Below are positions 1 through 8,346 of a DNA stretch of 64,000 nucleotides, piece after piece (position 1 is the first letter of the stretch; each line of letters begins with the position of its first letter). Location of the stretch: the NCBI GenBank assembly GCA_963841995.1, contig CAWJEX010000017.1:124001-188000 (forward strand), in the 5' to 3' direction. The notes under the pieces were generated by a model, which was given only the letters and a program-made list of their open reading frames with translations, made no database searches and had not been told where the DNA came from. Origin of the DNA: DATDPM01 sp963841995. Its GTDB lineage: Bacteria; Pseudomonadota; Alphaproteobacteria; DATDPM01. A program made the translations under genes and the position numbers.

Positions 1-2
1 CC

Positions 3-353
3 AAGAACCTGCTCTCGAAGCCGGCGGCGCCCAATGAAGCCGAGCCAAGGCGAAGCTTGATCGGCGACTCCGCTTCGGCATTTGCGCTCACGGCAACCAA
101 CCCGATCACCATTATCTCGTTTTTAGGTGTCTTCGCTGCCTTAGGCGTCGGCGGCCACATCGGCAGGCTCGAGGCGAATGCCCTCGTCCTCGGAGTATTT
201 TCCGGCTCGGCATTGTGGTGGATCCTGCTTTCCACCGGAGTCGGATTCATGCGTCGCACGATCGAGACACTTTATCTGCGCTGGGTCCACGTCATATCGG
301 GTGTCTTGATGCTCGTCTTCGGCGCAGGCGCCCTGGCGGGTCTGCTATGGTGA
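3..353 (+). CDS. LysE/RhtB family exporter, C-terminal part (5' end outside window)
   Basis: Partial gene, open from the first full codon of the window. It is the C-terminal half of a LysE/RhtB-type inner-membrane amino-acid exporter. The sequence shows the family hallmark TNPITIISF (about residues 33-41 of the visible part), followed by hydrophobic segments FLGVFAALGVGG, LVLGVFSGSALWWILLSTG and VHVISGVLMLVFGAGALAG, consistent with three membrane helices. Substrate cannot be told from sequence; LysE relatives export lysine, arginine, homoserine, threonine or cysteine. Its stop overlaps the start of the next gene (ATGGTGA at 347-353), so the two are probably translationally coupled. Confidence 0.85.
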   Translation, partial: KNLLSKPAAPNEAEPRRSLIGDSASAFALTATNPITIISFLGVFAALGVGGHIGRLEANALVLGVFSGSALWWILLSTGVGFMRRTIETLYLRWVHVISGVLMLVFGAGALAGLLW

Positions 354-871
354 CGCGCATTGCTTCTTTGATCGGCGCGGCCGCGGCCTTCGTCTTCGTG
401 TCAGCGAGCGTATTGAGCGTATTCGCCGACGACGACAAGACCGATGACAAAGCAAACGGCACCGCGTTCGAGAAACAGGCGGGCGACGTGAAATCGGTTT
501 GCGCCAATGACCCAAAGTCCGGCCACCTGATTTGCGCCCTCGTCTACGCGAAACAGCCCTATTTCGGAATTCAGTTCGGCTCCGAAGATGATGCGGAATC
601 CGTCGCCGTGACCGCGGGCGTGCGCCGCGCCTCCGATTCCAAGATCGAGATCCGCGTCGATCACAACGTCAGTCATTTTATTTATGGCGACGGTTTTCTC
701 GGCAAAGAAGCCGAATCGATTGTCGACGAGATCAAGAAAGGCAAACGACTCTACGTACGCGTCGATTCCTATGACAACGACGTCAAGAGCGAGGACAGCA
801 TCGATCTTAGCGAATTCAAATCGGCGCTGCAGGAAATCGAGGACCTGCGCAAAACCCAAGAAGGGCAGTAA
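347..871 (+). CDS. Hypothetical secreted protein, weakly IalB-like
   Basis: A 174-residue protein starting at the ATG that overlaps the end of the upstream exporter gene by 7 bases. A longer upstream reading exists (from 215) but it runs inside the exporter gene and lacks a sensible N-terminus. Residues 1-25 (MVTRIASLIGAAAAFVFVS...) form a signal peptide, so the product is probably periplasmic. Two cysteines lie near positions 50 and 61. The C-terminal third is charged (KKGKRLYVRVDSYDNDVKSED). Size and Cys spacing loosely recall the invasion-associated locus B (IalB) family, but the resemblance is too weak for a functional call. Confidence 0.7.
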   Translation: MVTRIASLIGAAAAFVFVSASVLSVFADDDKTDDKANGTAFEKQAGDVKSVCANDPKSGHLICALVYAKQPYFGIQFGSEDDAESVAVTAGVRRASDSKIEIRVDHNVSHFIYGDGFLGKEAESIVDEIKKGKRLYVRVDSYDNDVKSEDSIDLSEFKSALQEIEDLRKTQEGQ

Positions 872-1093
872 CCGAAGCCCCCGATCCCGCCCCGCGCAAG
901 CCCGTGTCGGATTTTCGTGGTTAATTAAGGGTTAATCGAAACCTGGGGCGCGAACCTATAAGTCTTTCACGACATTGCGAAACAAAAGTGACGGTTTTGT
1001 TTCAACGGTGTTGCAGCGCAAAAATAAATCGCAAGACATCCCGCACGTCTTTTTTATACTGCCCGCGCGAACCGAACTTCGCGATGTGGTTGA

Positions 1094-1882
1094 ATGTTAC
1101 CGATAGCCCGTCGAGGCCGTTACCGGACCATCTTTATTTCCGACGTTCATTTGGGAACGCGGGGCTGCAAAGCGGAGCATCTGTTAAGCTTCCTGCGCAG
1201 CCACGAATGCGAAGCCCTCTTTCTCGTCGGCGACATATTCGATATCTGGCGCCTCAAGAAAACCTGGTACTGGGTACAAAGCCACAACGACGTGGTGATG
1301 GAAATTCTGCGCAAGGCGCAGAACGGCACCAAGGTCGTCTACGTTCCCGGCAATCACGATGAGGGGGGCCGCGATTACTGCGGCCTTCAACTCGCCAACA
1401 TCAAGATCGCCCGTGAAGACGTTTATGAGACTCTCGACGGGCGCAAGCTTCTGGTGATCCACGGCGACGATTTCGACGGTATCGTCAAATACGCCAAATG
1501 GCTCGCGCACCTTGGCGATACTGCATACAACCTCGCGCTCTCGCTCAATCACTGGTTCAACCTGCTGCGCCGGCGACTCGGCTATCCGTATTGGTCGCTG
1601 TCGGCCTATCTCAAATCCATGGTCAAGGACGCCGTTCAATACATCGACAATTTCGAGCGTGCGCTGGCCGAAGAGGCGCGGCGGCGAAAATTGGACGGCG
1701 TCGTTTGCGGCCATATCCATCGTGCCGAAATCCGGCACATCGAAGACATGCTTTATTGCAACAGCGGCGATTGGGTCGAGAGCTGCACCGCGCTGGTCGA
1801 AGACGAGCGCGGACGCCTTCAAATCGTTCATTGGGCGACCGATGTCGGTCAAATCGCAGGCAGAGCTGCCGTCGCGGCTTAA
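1094..1882 (+). CDS. UDP-2,3-diacylglucosamine diphosphatase-like metallophosphoesterase
   Basis: A 262-residue calcineurin-type metallophosphoesterase of the LpxH-like branch, which cleaves UDP-diacylglucosamine to lipid X in lipid A synthesis or acts on related glycolipid nucleotides. The metal-binding motifs are in order and intact: ISDVHLG (about residue 15), GDIFD (47), GNHDE (87), HGDDFDG (124) and GHIHRAE (206). No signal peptide or membrane segment is seen, so the enzyme is probably cytoplasmic or peripheral. Its stop codon lies against the ribosome-binding site of the following glycosyltransferase (AAGGAG, 1881-1886), implying co-translation. True LpxH versus a paralogue serving another glycolipid cannot be decided from the sequence. 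Confidence 0.85.
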   Translation: MLPIARRGRYRTIFISDVHLGTRGCKAEHLLSFLRSHECEALFLVGDIFDIWRLKKTWYWVQSHNDVVMEILRKAQNGTKVVYVPGNHDEGGRDYCGLQLANIKIAREDVYETLDGRKLLVIHGDDFDGIVKYAKWLAHLGDTAYNLALSLNHWFNLLRRRLGYPYWSLSAYLKSMVKDAVQYIDNFERALAEEARRRKLDGVVCGHIHRAEIRHIEDMLYCNSGDWVESCTALVEDERGRLQIVHWATDVGQIAGRAAVAA

Positions 1883-1890
1883 GGAGATCT

Positions 1891-2922
1891 ATGCGCATTC
1901 AAATCATCACCGACGCCTGGCACCCGCAAGTGAATGGCGTCGTCCGCACCCTGACCCATACCGTCGGCGAGTTGGAGAAGATGGGCCACAAAATCAATCT
2001 GGTGACCCCCCTTTCCTTTCGCACTTTGCCCTGTCCCGGTTATCCGGAAATCCGGCTCGCCATGGTTCGGCCCGGGCATATCGGCGACCGGCTTGAGCAG
2101 TTTCAGCCGGAGGCCGTGCATATCGCGACCGAAGGCCCGCTCGGCATCGCTGCACGGCACTATTGTTTGCGCGCCGGCATTCCCTTCACGACGTCTTTCC
2201 ATACCCGCTTTCCGGAGTATTTGCGGATGCGCACGGCGATCCCGGCGGAATGGGGATATGCGGCGTTGCGGCGCTTTCATGGGTCGGCACGGCGCACCTT
2301 GGTGCCGACCGACGGCTTGCGCCAGGAACTTTCCGATCTCGGCTTTCGCAATCTTGCGCTATGGGGCCATGGCGTCGATGCGAAGCTGTTCCGGCCGCGT
2401 CTGCGCCGGAGCGTGAACGATTCGCAACCGATCTGGCTCTATGCCGGGCGCGTGGCGCCGGAAAAGAAAATCGAAGCGTTCCTGAGCCTCGATCTGCCCG
2501 GCACCAAATGGGTGGTGGGCGGCGGCCCGGCCCTTCCCTCTCTTCGCCGCCGTTTCCCCGAGGTGAAATTTTTCGGCGTTAAAACCGGCGACGAGCTGGC
2601 ACGGTTCTATTCGGATGCCGATGCGTTCGTGTTTCCGAGTTTGACCGACACTTTTGGCAACGTCATTCTGGAAGCCTTGGCGTCGGGCTTGCCGGTTGCG
2701 GCCTTTCCCGTCCGCGGGCCGAAGGACATCCTCGAGGGATCGGGCGTCGGGTGCCTGGACAACGATCTCGGCCGCGCCGCGATGGCGGCACTTGAGATTC
2801 CCCGCGCCTCATGCCGGGCCTTTGCGGAGCGGTTCACGTTGCAGGCCAGCGCCGACCAATTCGTCTCCAATCTGTGGTCATTCGACCGCTGGAGAAGCTT
2901 GGTCAATATTTCGGCGGCGTAA
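1891..2922 (+). CDS. GT4-family glycosyltransferase (group 1)
   Basis: A 343-residue GT-B glycosyltransferase. The start ATG at 1891 follows AAGGAG by 4 bases. The N-terminal half has the acceptor-domain signature DAWHPQVNGVVRTL and HIATEGPLG; the C-terminal half has the donor-binding region AGRVAPEKKIEAFL and the degenerate EX7E segment FPSLTDTFGNVILEALASG, typical of mannosyl- and glucosyltransferases that act on lipids (MgtA and sugar-diacylglycerol synthase relatives). It is paired with an LpxH-like phosphatase 8 bases upstream, so a role in envelope glycolipid synthesis is the best inference; the actual donor and acceptor are unknown. Confidence 0.87.
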   Translation: MRIQIITDAWHPQVNGVVRTLTHTVGELEKMGHKINLVTPLSFRTLPCPGYPEIRLAMVRPGHIGDRLEQFQPEAVHIATEGPLGIAARHYCLRAGIPFTTSFHTRFPEYLRMRTAIPAEWGYAALRRFHGSARRTLVPTDGLRQELSDLGFRNLALWGHGVDAKLFRPRLRRSVNDSQPIWLYAGRVAPEKKIEAFLSLDLPGTKWVVGGGPALPSLRRRFPEVKFFGVKTGDELARFYSDADAFVFPSLTDTFGNVILEALASGLPVAAFPVRGPKDILEGSGVGCLDNDLGRAAMAALEIPRASCRAFAERFTLQASADQFVSNLWSFDRWRSLVNISAA

Positions 2923-3000
2923 TCGATGACGGGTGAATATTCACGCGCGATTGTCGCCGAGTGAAGGGCGAGCGCCGCAAACCGACGTTCTTGCGATTCT

Positions 3001-3090
3001 TCAGGCGGCTTTGCGCATACTCGAGGCCGCTCAGGCTGCCTTACGCATACCCGCGGGCGTTCAGGCCGCTTTACGCATATACGTGCGGAT
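3001..3090. repeat. Three tandem 30-bp repeats covering the 3' end of asd
   Basis: Units at 3001-3030, 3031-3060 and 3061-3090 align without gaps, sharing tcagg-gc-tt-cgcata cores. The third unit encodes the last codons and stop of asd on the minus strand; the other two lie just beyond the stop. Because the period is a multiple of three, each unit repeats the same minus-strand C-terminus, MRKAA followed by TGA, in frame. This looks like a local slippage duplication of the gene end that has since diverged. Confidence 0.85.
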
Positions 3091-4092
3091 CAATTCCTCG
3101 GCGATCTGCACGGCGTTGAGTGCCGCCCCTTTGCGCAAATTGTCCGCAACCACCCACAGCGAAAGACCATTCTCGACCGTGTGATCCTCGCGGATGCGGC
3201 TGACAAAAACCGCATTTTCCCCGGCGCATTCCGAAGGCGTCACATAGCCTTCATCGGCCCGGATATCGAATACGGCAATGCCGGGGGCCGATTTGAGCAA
3301 GGCGCGGGCTTCCGCCGCCGACAGCGGCTCTTCGAATTCTACATTGACCGCTTCGGAATGGCCGATGAAGACCGGCACCCGCACGCAGGTCGCCGAGACC
3401 TTGATATTGGGGTCGAGAATTTTCTTGGTCTCCACCACCATCTTCCATTCTTCCCTGGTCGAGCCGTCGTCCATGAAGACGTCGATGTGCGGGATCACGT
3501 TGAACGCGATCTGTTTGGTGAATTTACGATGCGGCGCTGGTTGATTCATGTAGACGCCACGAGTTTGCTCGAAGAGCTCGTCCATCCCGGCTTTGCCGGC
3601 TCCGGACACCGACTGATAGGTGGCGACGACGACGCGCTTGATGCGGGCCCGGTCGTGCAACGGCTTCAAGGCGACGACCAACTGAATCGTCGAGCAATTC
3701 GGATTGGCGATGATGTTGCGCCTGGTGTACCCCGCGATCGCTTTCGGATTGACCTCCGGCACAACCAGCGGCACGTCGGGGTCCATACGGAAATGCGACG
3801 TGTTGTCGATGACCACGCAACCGGCGGCGCCGGCGCGCGGCGCATGCACCGCGGAAACCTTGGCGCCCGGCGAAAACAAGGCGATATCGACGCCGCGGAA
3901 ATCGAAGGTTTCGAGATCGCGGACCTTGAGGATCTTGTCCTCGCCGAATGACAGCTGCGAGCCCGCCGAACGATGGGAGGCAAGTGCCACAACTTCATCC
4001 GCGGGGAAATCGCGTTCGGCCAAGGTCGTCAGCATTTCCCGTCCGACCGCACCCGTGGCACCCACTACCGCTACTCGATACCCCATATCCAA
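3061..4092 (-). CDS. asd: Aspartate-semialdehyde dehydrogenase
   Basis: A 343-residue cytoplasmic enzyme reducing aspartyl-4-phosphate to aspartate semialdehyde with NADPH, the branch step to lysine/diaminopimelate, threonine and methionine. The N-terminal Rossmann loop is VAVVGATGAVGREML (about 6-20), the catalytic cysteine is in NPNCSTIQL (Cys133) and the substrate-binding arginine region is CVRVPVFIGHSEAV. Length is typical. Start ATG is at 4092; a second ATG two codons on is equally possible. The last codons and stop lie inside the third copy of a 30-bp tandem repeat. The gene stands alone; dapF, also in lysine synthesis, is elsewhere in the window. Confidence 0.97.
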   Translation of the reverse strand: MDMGYRVAVVGATGAVGREMLTTLAERDFPADEVVALASHRSAGSQLSFGEDKILKVRDLETFDFRGVDIALFSPGAKVSAVHAPRAGAAGCVVIDNTSHFRMDPDVPLVVPEVNPKAIAGYTRRNIIANPNCSTIQLVVALKPLHDRARIKRVVVATYQSVSGAGKAGMDELFEQTRGVYMNQPAPHRKFTKQIAFNVIPHIDVFMDDGSTREEWKMVVETKKILDPNIKVSATCVRVPVFIGHSEAVNVEFEEPLSAAEARALLKSAPGIAVFDIRADEGYVTPSECAGENAVFVSRIREDHTVENGLSLWVVADNLRKGAALNAVQIAEELIRTYMRKAA

Positions 4093-4348
4093 CCTTCTTC
4101 AGTTCTGATTCGACCTATGAATGTGATTCTCGGGTTTCAAGCCCGGGCGCTGTTGTAGACGAAATTTATGAACAAAGTCGAATGATTTAATATCGCCGCC
4201 GGGTCGGCGTATGCCGCGCCGAGAGGCTATTAACCTATTGAAATACATAAATACAATCGCAGTTCCGCGGGGGCTGATTTTCGGCGGCGCGGCTCTCGAG
4301 GACTGCGATGTGTGGGTTATTGGCGAATCGAACGAAAAGCTTGCCCGA

Positions 4349-4684
4349 TCACTTGCGCGGAGTCTCGGCGGCTGCCGGCGGCGCGTCTTTCGGCTGCACC
4401 ATGTTGATGCCGCGCTTGGCGAATTCGGCGACAATGAATTTTGCGTCCGCATCGCCCTTGTCCGCCAGCGCCGCCGTTTTTCCGGCCAGCGTTTCAAGTT
4501 GCTTGCGCATGCGTTCCGATTCCTGCATGGCCGTATCTTGCCCGCTCCGCGCGGTTTCGAGACTCCCGCGGTCGTGGATTCCCAAAATCATTTGTGCTCC
4601 CTCGAGCACGACCAGCGCGACCAAGACGATCAGCAGCGGTATGAAGGGCGAACCTTGAGGCGAATCTGGGTTTTGCATGGCCAT
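4349..4684 (-). CDS. Small hypothetical protein with one membrane helix
   Basis: A 111-residue protein from ATG at 4684 (a TTG at 4693, overlapping the stop of the upstream gene as TTGA, is the alternative). One N-terminal transmembrane helix, FIPLLIVLVALVVLEGAQ, is followed by a predicted coiled coil (about residues 40-75) and a short proline/alanine-rich tail. It forms a pair with the upstream small gene (4690-4998), which has the same plan: N-terminal anchor, helical region, Pro/Ala tail. Not assigned to a family. The pair's upstream control region was displaced by a mobile element that begins at 5029. Confidence 0.65.
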   Translation of the reverse strand: MAMQNPDSPQGSPFIPLLIVLVALVVLEGAQMILGIHDRGSLETARSGQDTAMQESERMRKQLETLAGKTAALADKGDADAKFIVAEFAKRGINMVQPKDAPPAAAETPRK

Positions 4685-4689
4685 CACCG

Positions 4690-4998
4690 TCAATGGGCCG
4701 GCGTTTTCGCCGCCGCGGCGGGAGCCGGAGCTGCAGGAGCTGCGGAAGGCACCCCACCGGCCGATTTGTCGGTGGCCGAAATCGTGATGCCGACGTCAGC
4801 CAAAATCTGGCGGATGGCATCATTGTTATTCTTGACTGAGGTGGTCGCCAGCGCTGTCACCAATTCCTGCTGGAGACGCGATAACTGGATCGACTGATTG
4901 ATGAACTGCTGGCGGGTATTGACGTCAATCTGAAGACCGCGATTGCCGGAAGTGATCACAAAATTAATGCAGACCAATACCAAAAAAATCGCCGCCAT
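4690..4998 (-). CDS. Small hypothetical protein with N-terminal signal anchor
   Basis: A 102-residue protein read from ATG at 4998. A longer reading runs into the inverted repeat of the adjacent RIT element and is artificial. Residues 1-17 (MAAIFLVLVCINFVITS) form a signal anchor, followed by a helical, Gln-rich segment (about 28-60) and an Ala/Pro-rich tail (AAPAPAAAAK). The start codon sits one base from a 26-bp perfect palindrome (5000-5025) and 31 bases from the RIT element, so the native promoter, and perhaps the true N-terminus, has been cut away. It is paired with the downstream gene ending at 4349. Function unknown. Confidence 0.6.
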   Translation of the reverse strand: MAAIFLVLVCINFVITSGNRGLQIDVNTRQQFINQSIQLSRLQQELVTALATTSVKNNNDAIRQILADVGITISATDKSAGGVPSAAPAAPAPAAAAKTPAH

Positions 4999-4999
4999 A

Positions 5000-5025
5000 C
5001 GGATATGTGACGCGTCACATATCCG
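5000..5025. repeat. 26-bp perfect palindrome abutting the RIT element
   Basis: The sequence reads CGGATATGTGA, then CGCG, then TCACATATCCG, fully self-complementary. It lies 3 bp outside the left inverted repeat of the RIT transposon. Its ATATGTG core also occurs twice in the outer part of that repeat, so it may be a recombinase-binding or target site, or an operator for the adjacent small gene. No copy is seen at the right flank (8431 onward). Confidence 0.8.
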
Positions 5026-5028
5026 TAT

Positions 5029-5112
5029 ATATGTGTCGGGCGCAGATATGTGGCGGCGCGGCCTCATGGCGCGTAATTCCGCGGTGATGGTGGGCTTTGC
5101 CGCCACATAATA
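5029..5112 (+). repeat. Left terminal inverted repeat of RIT element (84 bp)
   Basis: Starts ATATGTGTCGGGCGCAGATA and ends GCCGCCACATAATA. It is the exact reverse complement of 8347-8430, with no mismatch found on reading. Internal ATATGTG copies near the outer end may be recombinase-binding arms. Confidence 0.95.
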
Positions 5113-5173
5113 TCTCATCACTTTCTCCTTCACGCTCAGGATGTCCCTGGGATGCCCATGATGGAGAGAGTAC

Positions 5174-6412
5174 ATGTTGGAACTGTATTTCAAGTATCCG
5201 AGGGTGCTCCGGCGCCTTCGTAGCGGGGCGCTGGGCGAAGAGATGGACCGCATTGCGGCGCATTTCTCCGAGCTCGGTTACAAGCGCGGATCGGCCAAGA
5301 TCTATATCGGCCGGCTTGCCAGGTTCAGCGAGTTCGCAGCGCGCCATGCCGGATCGGCGCCGATCGATCAGGACATGATCGATCGCTTCGTGCAGAGTCT
5401 GCCGACAGCCACGCCACGGATCGCAGCGCGAACAGCGATCGAGCATGCCCGTCGGCTCGCGCCACACCGGTTTTCAACGCCGTGTCGGCATGCACCACCC
5501 GATCCCGATAGACCGCTGCTCGCCGCTTATCTGGATCACCTGCGCCAGGTGCGGGGCTTGGAGCCGAAGACCTGCGAGGGGCTGCTCGTCGCGGCACGCC
5601 GGATCCTCGTCTGGTACCATGACCACGTCCCGGATCAGCCTCTTGCCGAGATGACGGGCGTGCATGTGCTCGCTCTGGTCCAGCATCTCCTATCGCTGTC
5701 GACCAACAATTATACGCGGGCCTCGACCACATCGTACGTCCGTACATTTTTGCATTTCCTGCGGTGGTCGGACCTCAACAGCCAGGATCTCGCCCGGTTC
5801 GTTCCTCGAACACCTTGCTGGCGGCTGGCACACCTACCACCGCGGCTCGCGTGGGAAGATGTCAGGCGCGCGATCGACGCGATTGACGTGACGACGCCGT
5901 CGGGCATGCGGGACCGTGCCCTTCTGCTCTTGCTCGCCACCACCGGGCTGCGCAACAAGGAGCTGCGATCACTCGAGCTTCGGGATATCCGCTGGCGCGC
6001 CGCCGAAGTGCTTGTGCGGCGAACCAAAGGGAAGCGTGATCGGGTAGTGCCGCTCTTGGACGAAGCAGGAGCGGCGCTCGCAGACTATGTCCTGTATGCC
6101 AGACCAAAGATCGCTAGTCCCCGAGTGTTCCTGTCCTTTGCGCCGCCGGCGCGCCCCTTCAAGTACGCCACCTCCATTTCGAGGATCGTCCGTTCACAGT
6201 TGGAACGAAGCGGGATTGAGCTTTCCGGCGCCGCTGGCGCCCATCTGTTACGCCATAGCCTGGCGACGCAGCTTGTCAGGCAACGGCGGCCCATCAATGA
6301 GGTCGCTGACCTACTGGGCCATCGGAGCATCGACACAACCGCCATATACGTGAAGGTAGCGCTGCCGCAGCTCACCGACGTTGCGCTGCCCTTCCCGGGA
6401 GGCGCGGCATGA
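5174..6412 (+). CDS. ritA: RIT tyrosine recombinase A (first of trio)
   Basis: A 412-residue tyrosine site-specific recombinase. An N-terminal SAM-like core-binding region (about 90-190) precedes the catalytic domain. Catalytic residues are visible: Arg in ATTGLRNKELR (about 258), the HLLRHSLATQL box (His/Arg, about 360) and the GHRSIDTTAIY segment with the nucleophilic Tyr (about 394). It probably binds one inverted-repeat end with its two partners. ATG at 5174 follows a GGAGAGAG-like site. Its stop overlaps the start of the second recombinase by four bases (ATGA at 6409-6412). Confidence 0.9.
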   Translation: MLELYFKYPRVLRRLRSGALGEEMDRIAAHFSELGYKRGSAKIYIGRLARFSEFAARHAGSAPIDQDMIDRFVQSLPTATPRIAARTAIEHARRLAPHRFSTPCRHAPPDPDRPLLAAYLDHLRQVRGLEPKTCEGLLVAARRILVWYHDHVPDQPLAEMTGVHVLALVQHLLSLSTNNYTRASTTSYVRTFLHFLRWSDLNSQDLARFVPRTPCWRLAHLPPRLAWEDVRRAIDAIDVTTPSGMRDRALLLLLATTGLRNKELRSLELRDIRWRAAEVLVRRTKGKRDRVVPLLDEAGAALADYVLYARPKIASPRVFLSFAPPARPFKYATSISRIVRSQLERSGIELSGAAGAHLLRHSLATQLVRQRRPINEVADLLGHRSIDTTAIYVKVALPQLTDVALPFPGGAA

Positions 6413-7341
6413 GCAGCTTCGCCAAAGAACTGGCCGACAGGGTCGAGGGCTATATCGCGCTACGTCGCTCGCTTGGCTATGCGTTCCAGAAGCAGACCGC
6501 GATATTGCGCGCATTGGCCCGATATGTGGAGGCCGGGCAGCTTGAGGGTCCCCTGACACGGGACATGGCGCTCAGCTTCATTTTCTCGTGGGAAGGGACG
6601 GCCAACGGTCGCGCCATTCATCATGGGGTCGTCCGTCGCTTTTGCGAGTATCTCGCTGTCTACGACGCGCGAACCGAGACGCTCGATCCTCGTGCGCTTC
6701 CCAGATCCCGCGCCATTCCGCCGCCGCGCATCCTGAGCGATATGGAGCTCGGATCGCTCATGTCAGCATGCCGTCGCGTTTCGCCGGGATATCCCCAGCG
6801 GGGCGTAGTGTTGGCGATACTGGTCGGATTGCTGGCGAGCACGGGCTTGCGGTCCGGCGAAGCGCTCCGCCTCGATCGCACCGACGTCGATCTCGTCGAT
6901 GGCGTCCTGCACATCAGGAGGACCAAGTTCCGCAAGGATCGTCTGGTTCCGGTCCACACCACGACGCTGGGGGCGCTACGCAAGTACGCGCGGCATCGCG
7001 ATGCAGCATTTCCGGCGCCGAAGGATTGCGCATTTTTTCTCAGCTCGCGTGGCAACCGACTATCGCCGGCAGGACTCCATTTGGCGTTCAGCGCAGCCTG
7101 CGAGCTTGCCGGTCTCGACAGCGACAAGGCTTTGAGGCCACATGACCTGCGGCACCGCTTTGCCGTCACGCGTCTTGTCGCCTGGCATCGAGAGAAGGCC
7201 GATGTGCAAGCGTTGTTGCCCTTGCTGGCAACCTATCTCGGCCACGCCCGCTACACCGATACCGCCTATTACGTAACGGGCACGGCCGACCTGCTGGGCA
7301 TGGCGGCTGACCGCGCCTTCATCAGTGGAGGCGCGTCATGA
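6409..7341 (+). CDS. ritB: RIT tyrosine recombinase B (second of trio)
   Basis: A 310-residue tyrosine recombinase. The catalytic Arg is in ASTGLRSGEALRL (about 146), the HDLRHRFAVTRL box is near 245 and the C-terminal YLGHARYTDTAYYVT carries the candidate nucleophile Tyr (about 286). It overlaps both neighbours through ATGA (start 6409-6412, stop 7338-7341), so the trio is translationally coupled and probably works as a complex. In RIT elements each of the three recombinases belongs to its own subfamily, and this middle one is distinct in sequence from both flanking enzymes. Confidence 0.9.
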   Translation: MSSFAKELADRVEGYIALRRSLGYAFQKQTAILRALARYVEAGQLEGPLTRDMALSFIFSWEGTANGRAIHHGVVRRFCEYLAVYDARTETLDPRALPRSRAIPPPRILSDMELGSLMSACRRVSPGYPQRGVVLAILVGLLASTGLRSGEALRLDRTDVDLVDGVLHIRRTKFRKDRLVPVHTTTLGALRKYARHRDAAFPAPKDCAFFLSSRGNRLSPAGLHLAFSAACELAGLDSDKALRPHDLRHRFAVTRLVAWHREKADVQALLPLLATYLGHARYTDTAYYVTGTADLLGMAADRAFISGGAS

Positions 7342-8345
7342 GCGTACATTCCTCGCTCCCGCCGCTGCTGGAGTCCTTCTTCCGCAACCGGCTAACCAAG
7401 CAACGGAACGCGAGCCGCTCCACCATCGCCAGCTATCGTGATGCCTTGCGCATGTTGATCCTGTTTGCCTCCCAACGGACCGGTCGCAAGCCATGTGCAC
7501 TGGCAGTCGAGGATCTGGACCGCGACCTCATTCTCACGTTCCTGGACGAGCTCGAGAAGAAGCGGAAGAACACGATCCAGACGCGCAATGCACGCCTGAC
7601 GGCGATCCGGTCATTTTTCCATCATGTGGCGGCGAACGATCCTGCATCGCTCGGCATCGCACAGCGCGTCCTCGCCATCCCCGTCAAGAAGTCGCACACC
7701 GAGGTGACGCATCATCTCGCACGACACGAGCTTGACGCCATCATTGACGCGCCGAATCAGCGAACGCCGCGGGGGCGCCGAGATCGGGTATTGCTGCTTT
7801 TCCTCGCACGCACCGGCGCGCGTGTTTCCGAGGCGCTCGGCGTGGATGCCTGCGATCTTCGGCTCGATCGCCCGCGACCACAGGTGCTCTTGTGCGGTAA
7901 GGGGCGCAAGGAGCGGATCGTGCCGATGCCGGACGATCTCGTCAAAGCGCTGAAGGCGTTGATGAGCGAGCGTGGAGTCGAGCACTATGAGGTGCGCCCG
8001 CTCTTCGTGGGCACAAACGGGACACGATTGACACGCTTCGGAGCGACCCACATCGTACGGCGGGCTGTCGCCGCGGCCATGGCGAACACGCCAGAACTGG
8101 CGCGCAAATCCATTTCGCCGCATGTCTTTCGACATTCGCTCGCGATGATGCTGCTGCAGTCAGGGGTGGACCTTCTGACCATCCAGGCCTGGCTTGGGCA
8201 CTCACAAGTCGCCACAACGCATCGCTACGCTGCGGCCGATGTCGAGATGATGCGTCGCGGACTGGACAAGGCGGGTGTCTCAGGGAAACAGCCGGCGCGG
8301 TTCCAACCCAAGGATAGGGTGCTGCAGCTGCTGGAAAGCATCTGA
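7338..8345 (+). CDS. ritC: RIT tyrosine recombinase C (third of trio)
   Basis: A 335-residue tyrosine recombinase with an N-terminal SAM-like domain (FRNRLTKQRNASRSTIASYR, about 13-32). The catalytic Arg lies in LARTGARVSEALGV (about 160), Lys in the beta-hairpin GKGRKERIVPMP (about 190), the HVFRHSLAMMLLQ box near 258 and the Tyr in GHSQVATTHRYAA (about 293). The gene ends one base before the right inverted repeat (8347), so the element has no non-coding or cargo space. Intact and full length. Confidence 0.9.
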   Translation: MSVHSSLPPLLESFFRNRLTKQRNASRSTIASYRDALRMLILFASQRTGRKPCALAVEDLDRDLILTFLDELEKKRKNTIQTRNARLTAIRSFFHHVAANDPASLGIAQRVLAIPVKKSHTEVTHHLARHELDAIIDAPNQRTPRGRRDRVLLLFLARTGARVSEALGVDACDLRLDRPRPQVLLCGKGRKERIVPMPDDLVKALKALMSERGVEHYEVRPLFVGTNGTRLTRFGATHIVRRAVAAAMANTPELARKSISPHVFRHSLAMMLLQSGVDLLTIQAWLGHSQVATTHRYAAADVEMMRRGLDKAGVSGKQPARFQPKDRVLQLLESI

Positions 8346-8346
8346 G

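Noticed and set aside
3001..3090. Possible CRISPR array or regulatory repeat
   Set aside because: Repeats are directly adjacent without spacers, number only three, and the last unit is coding sequence of asd.
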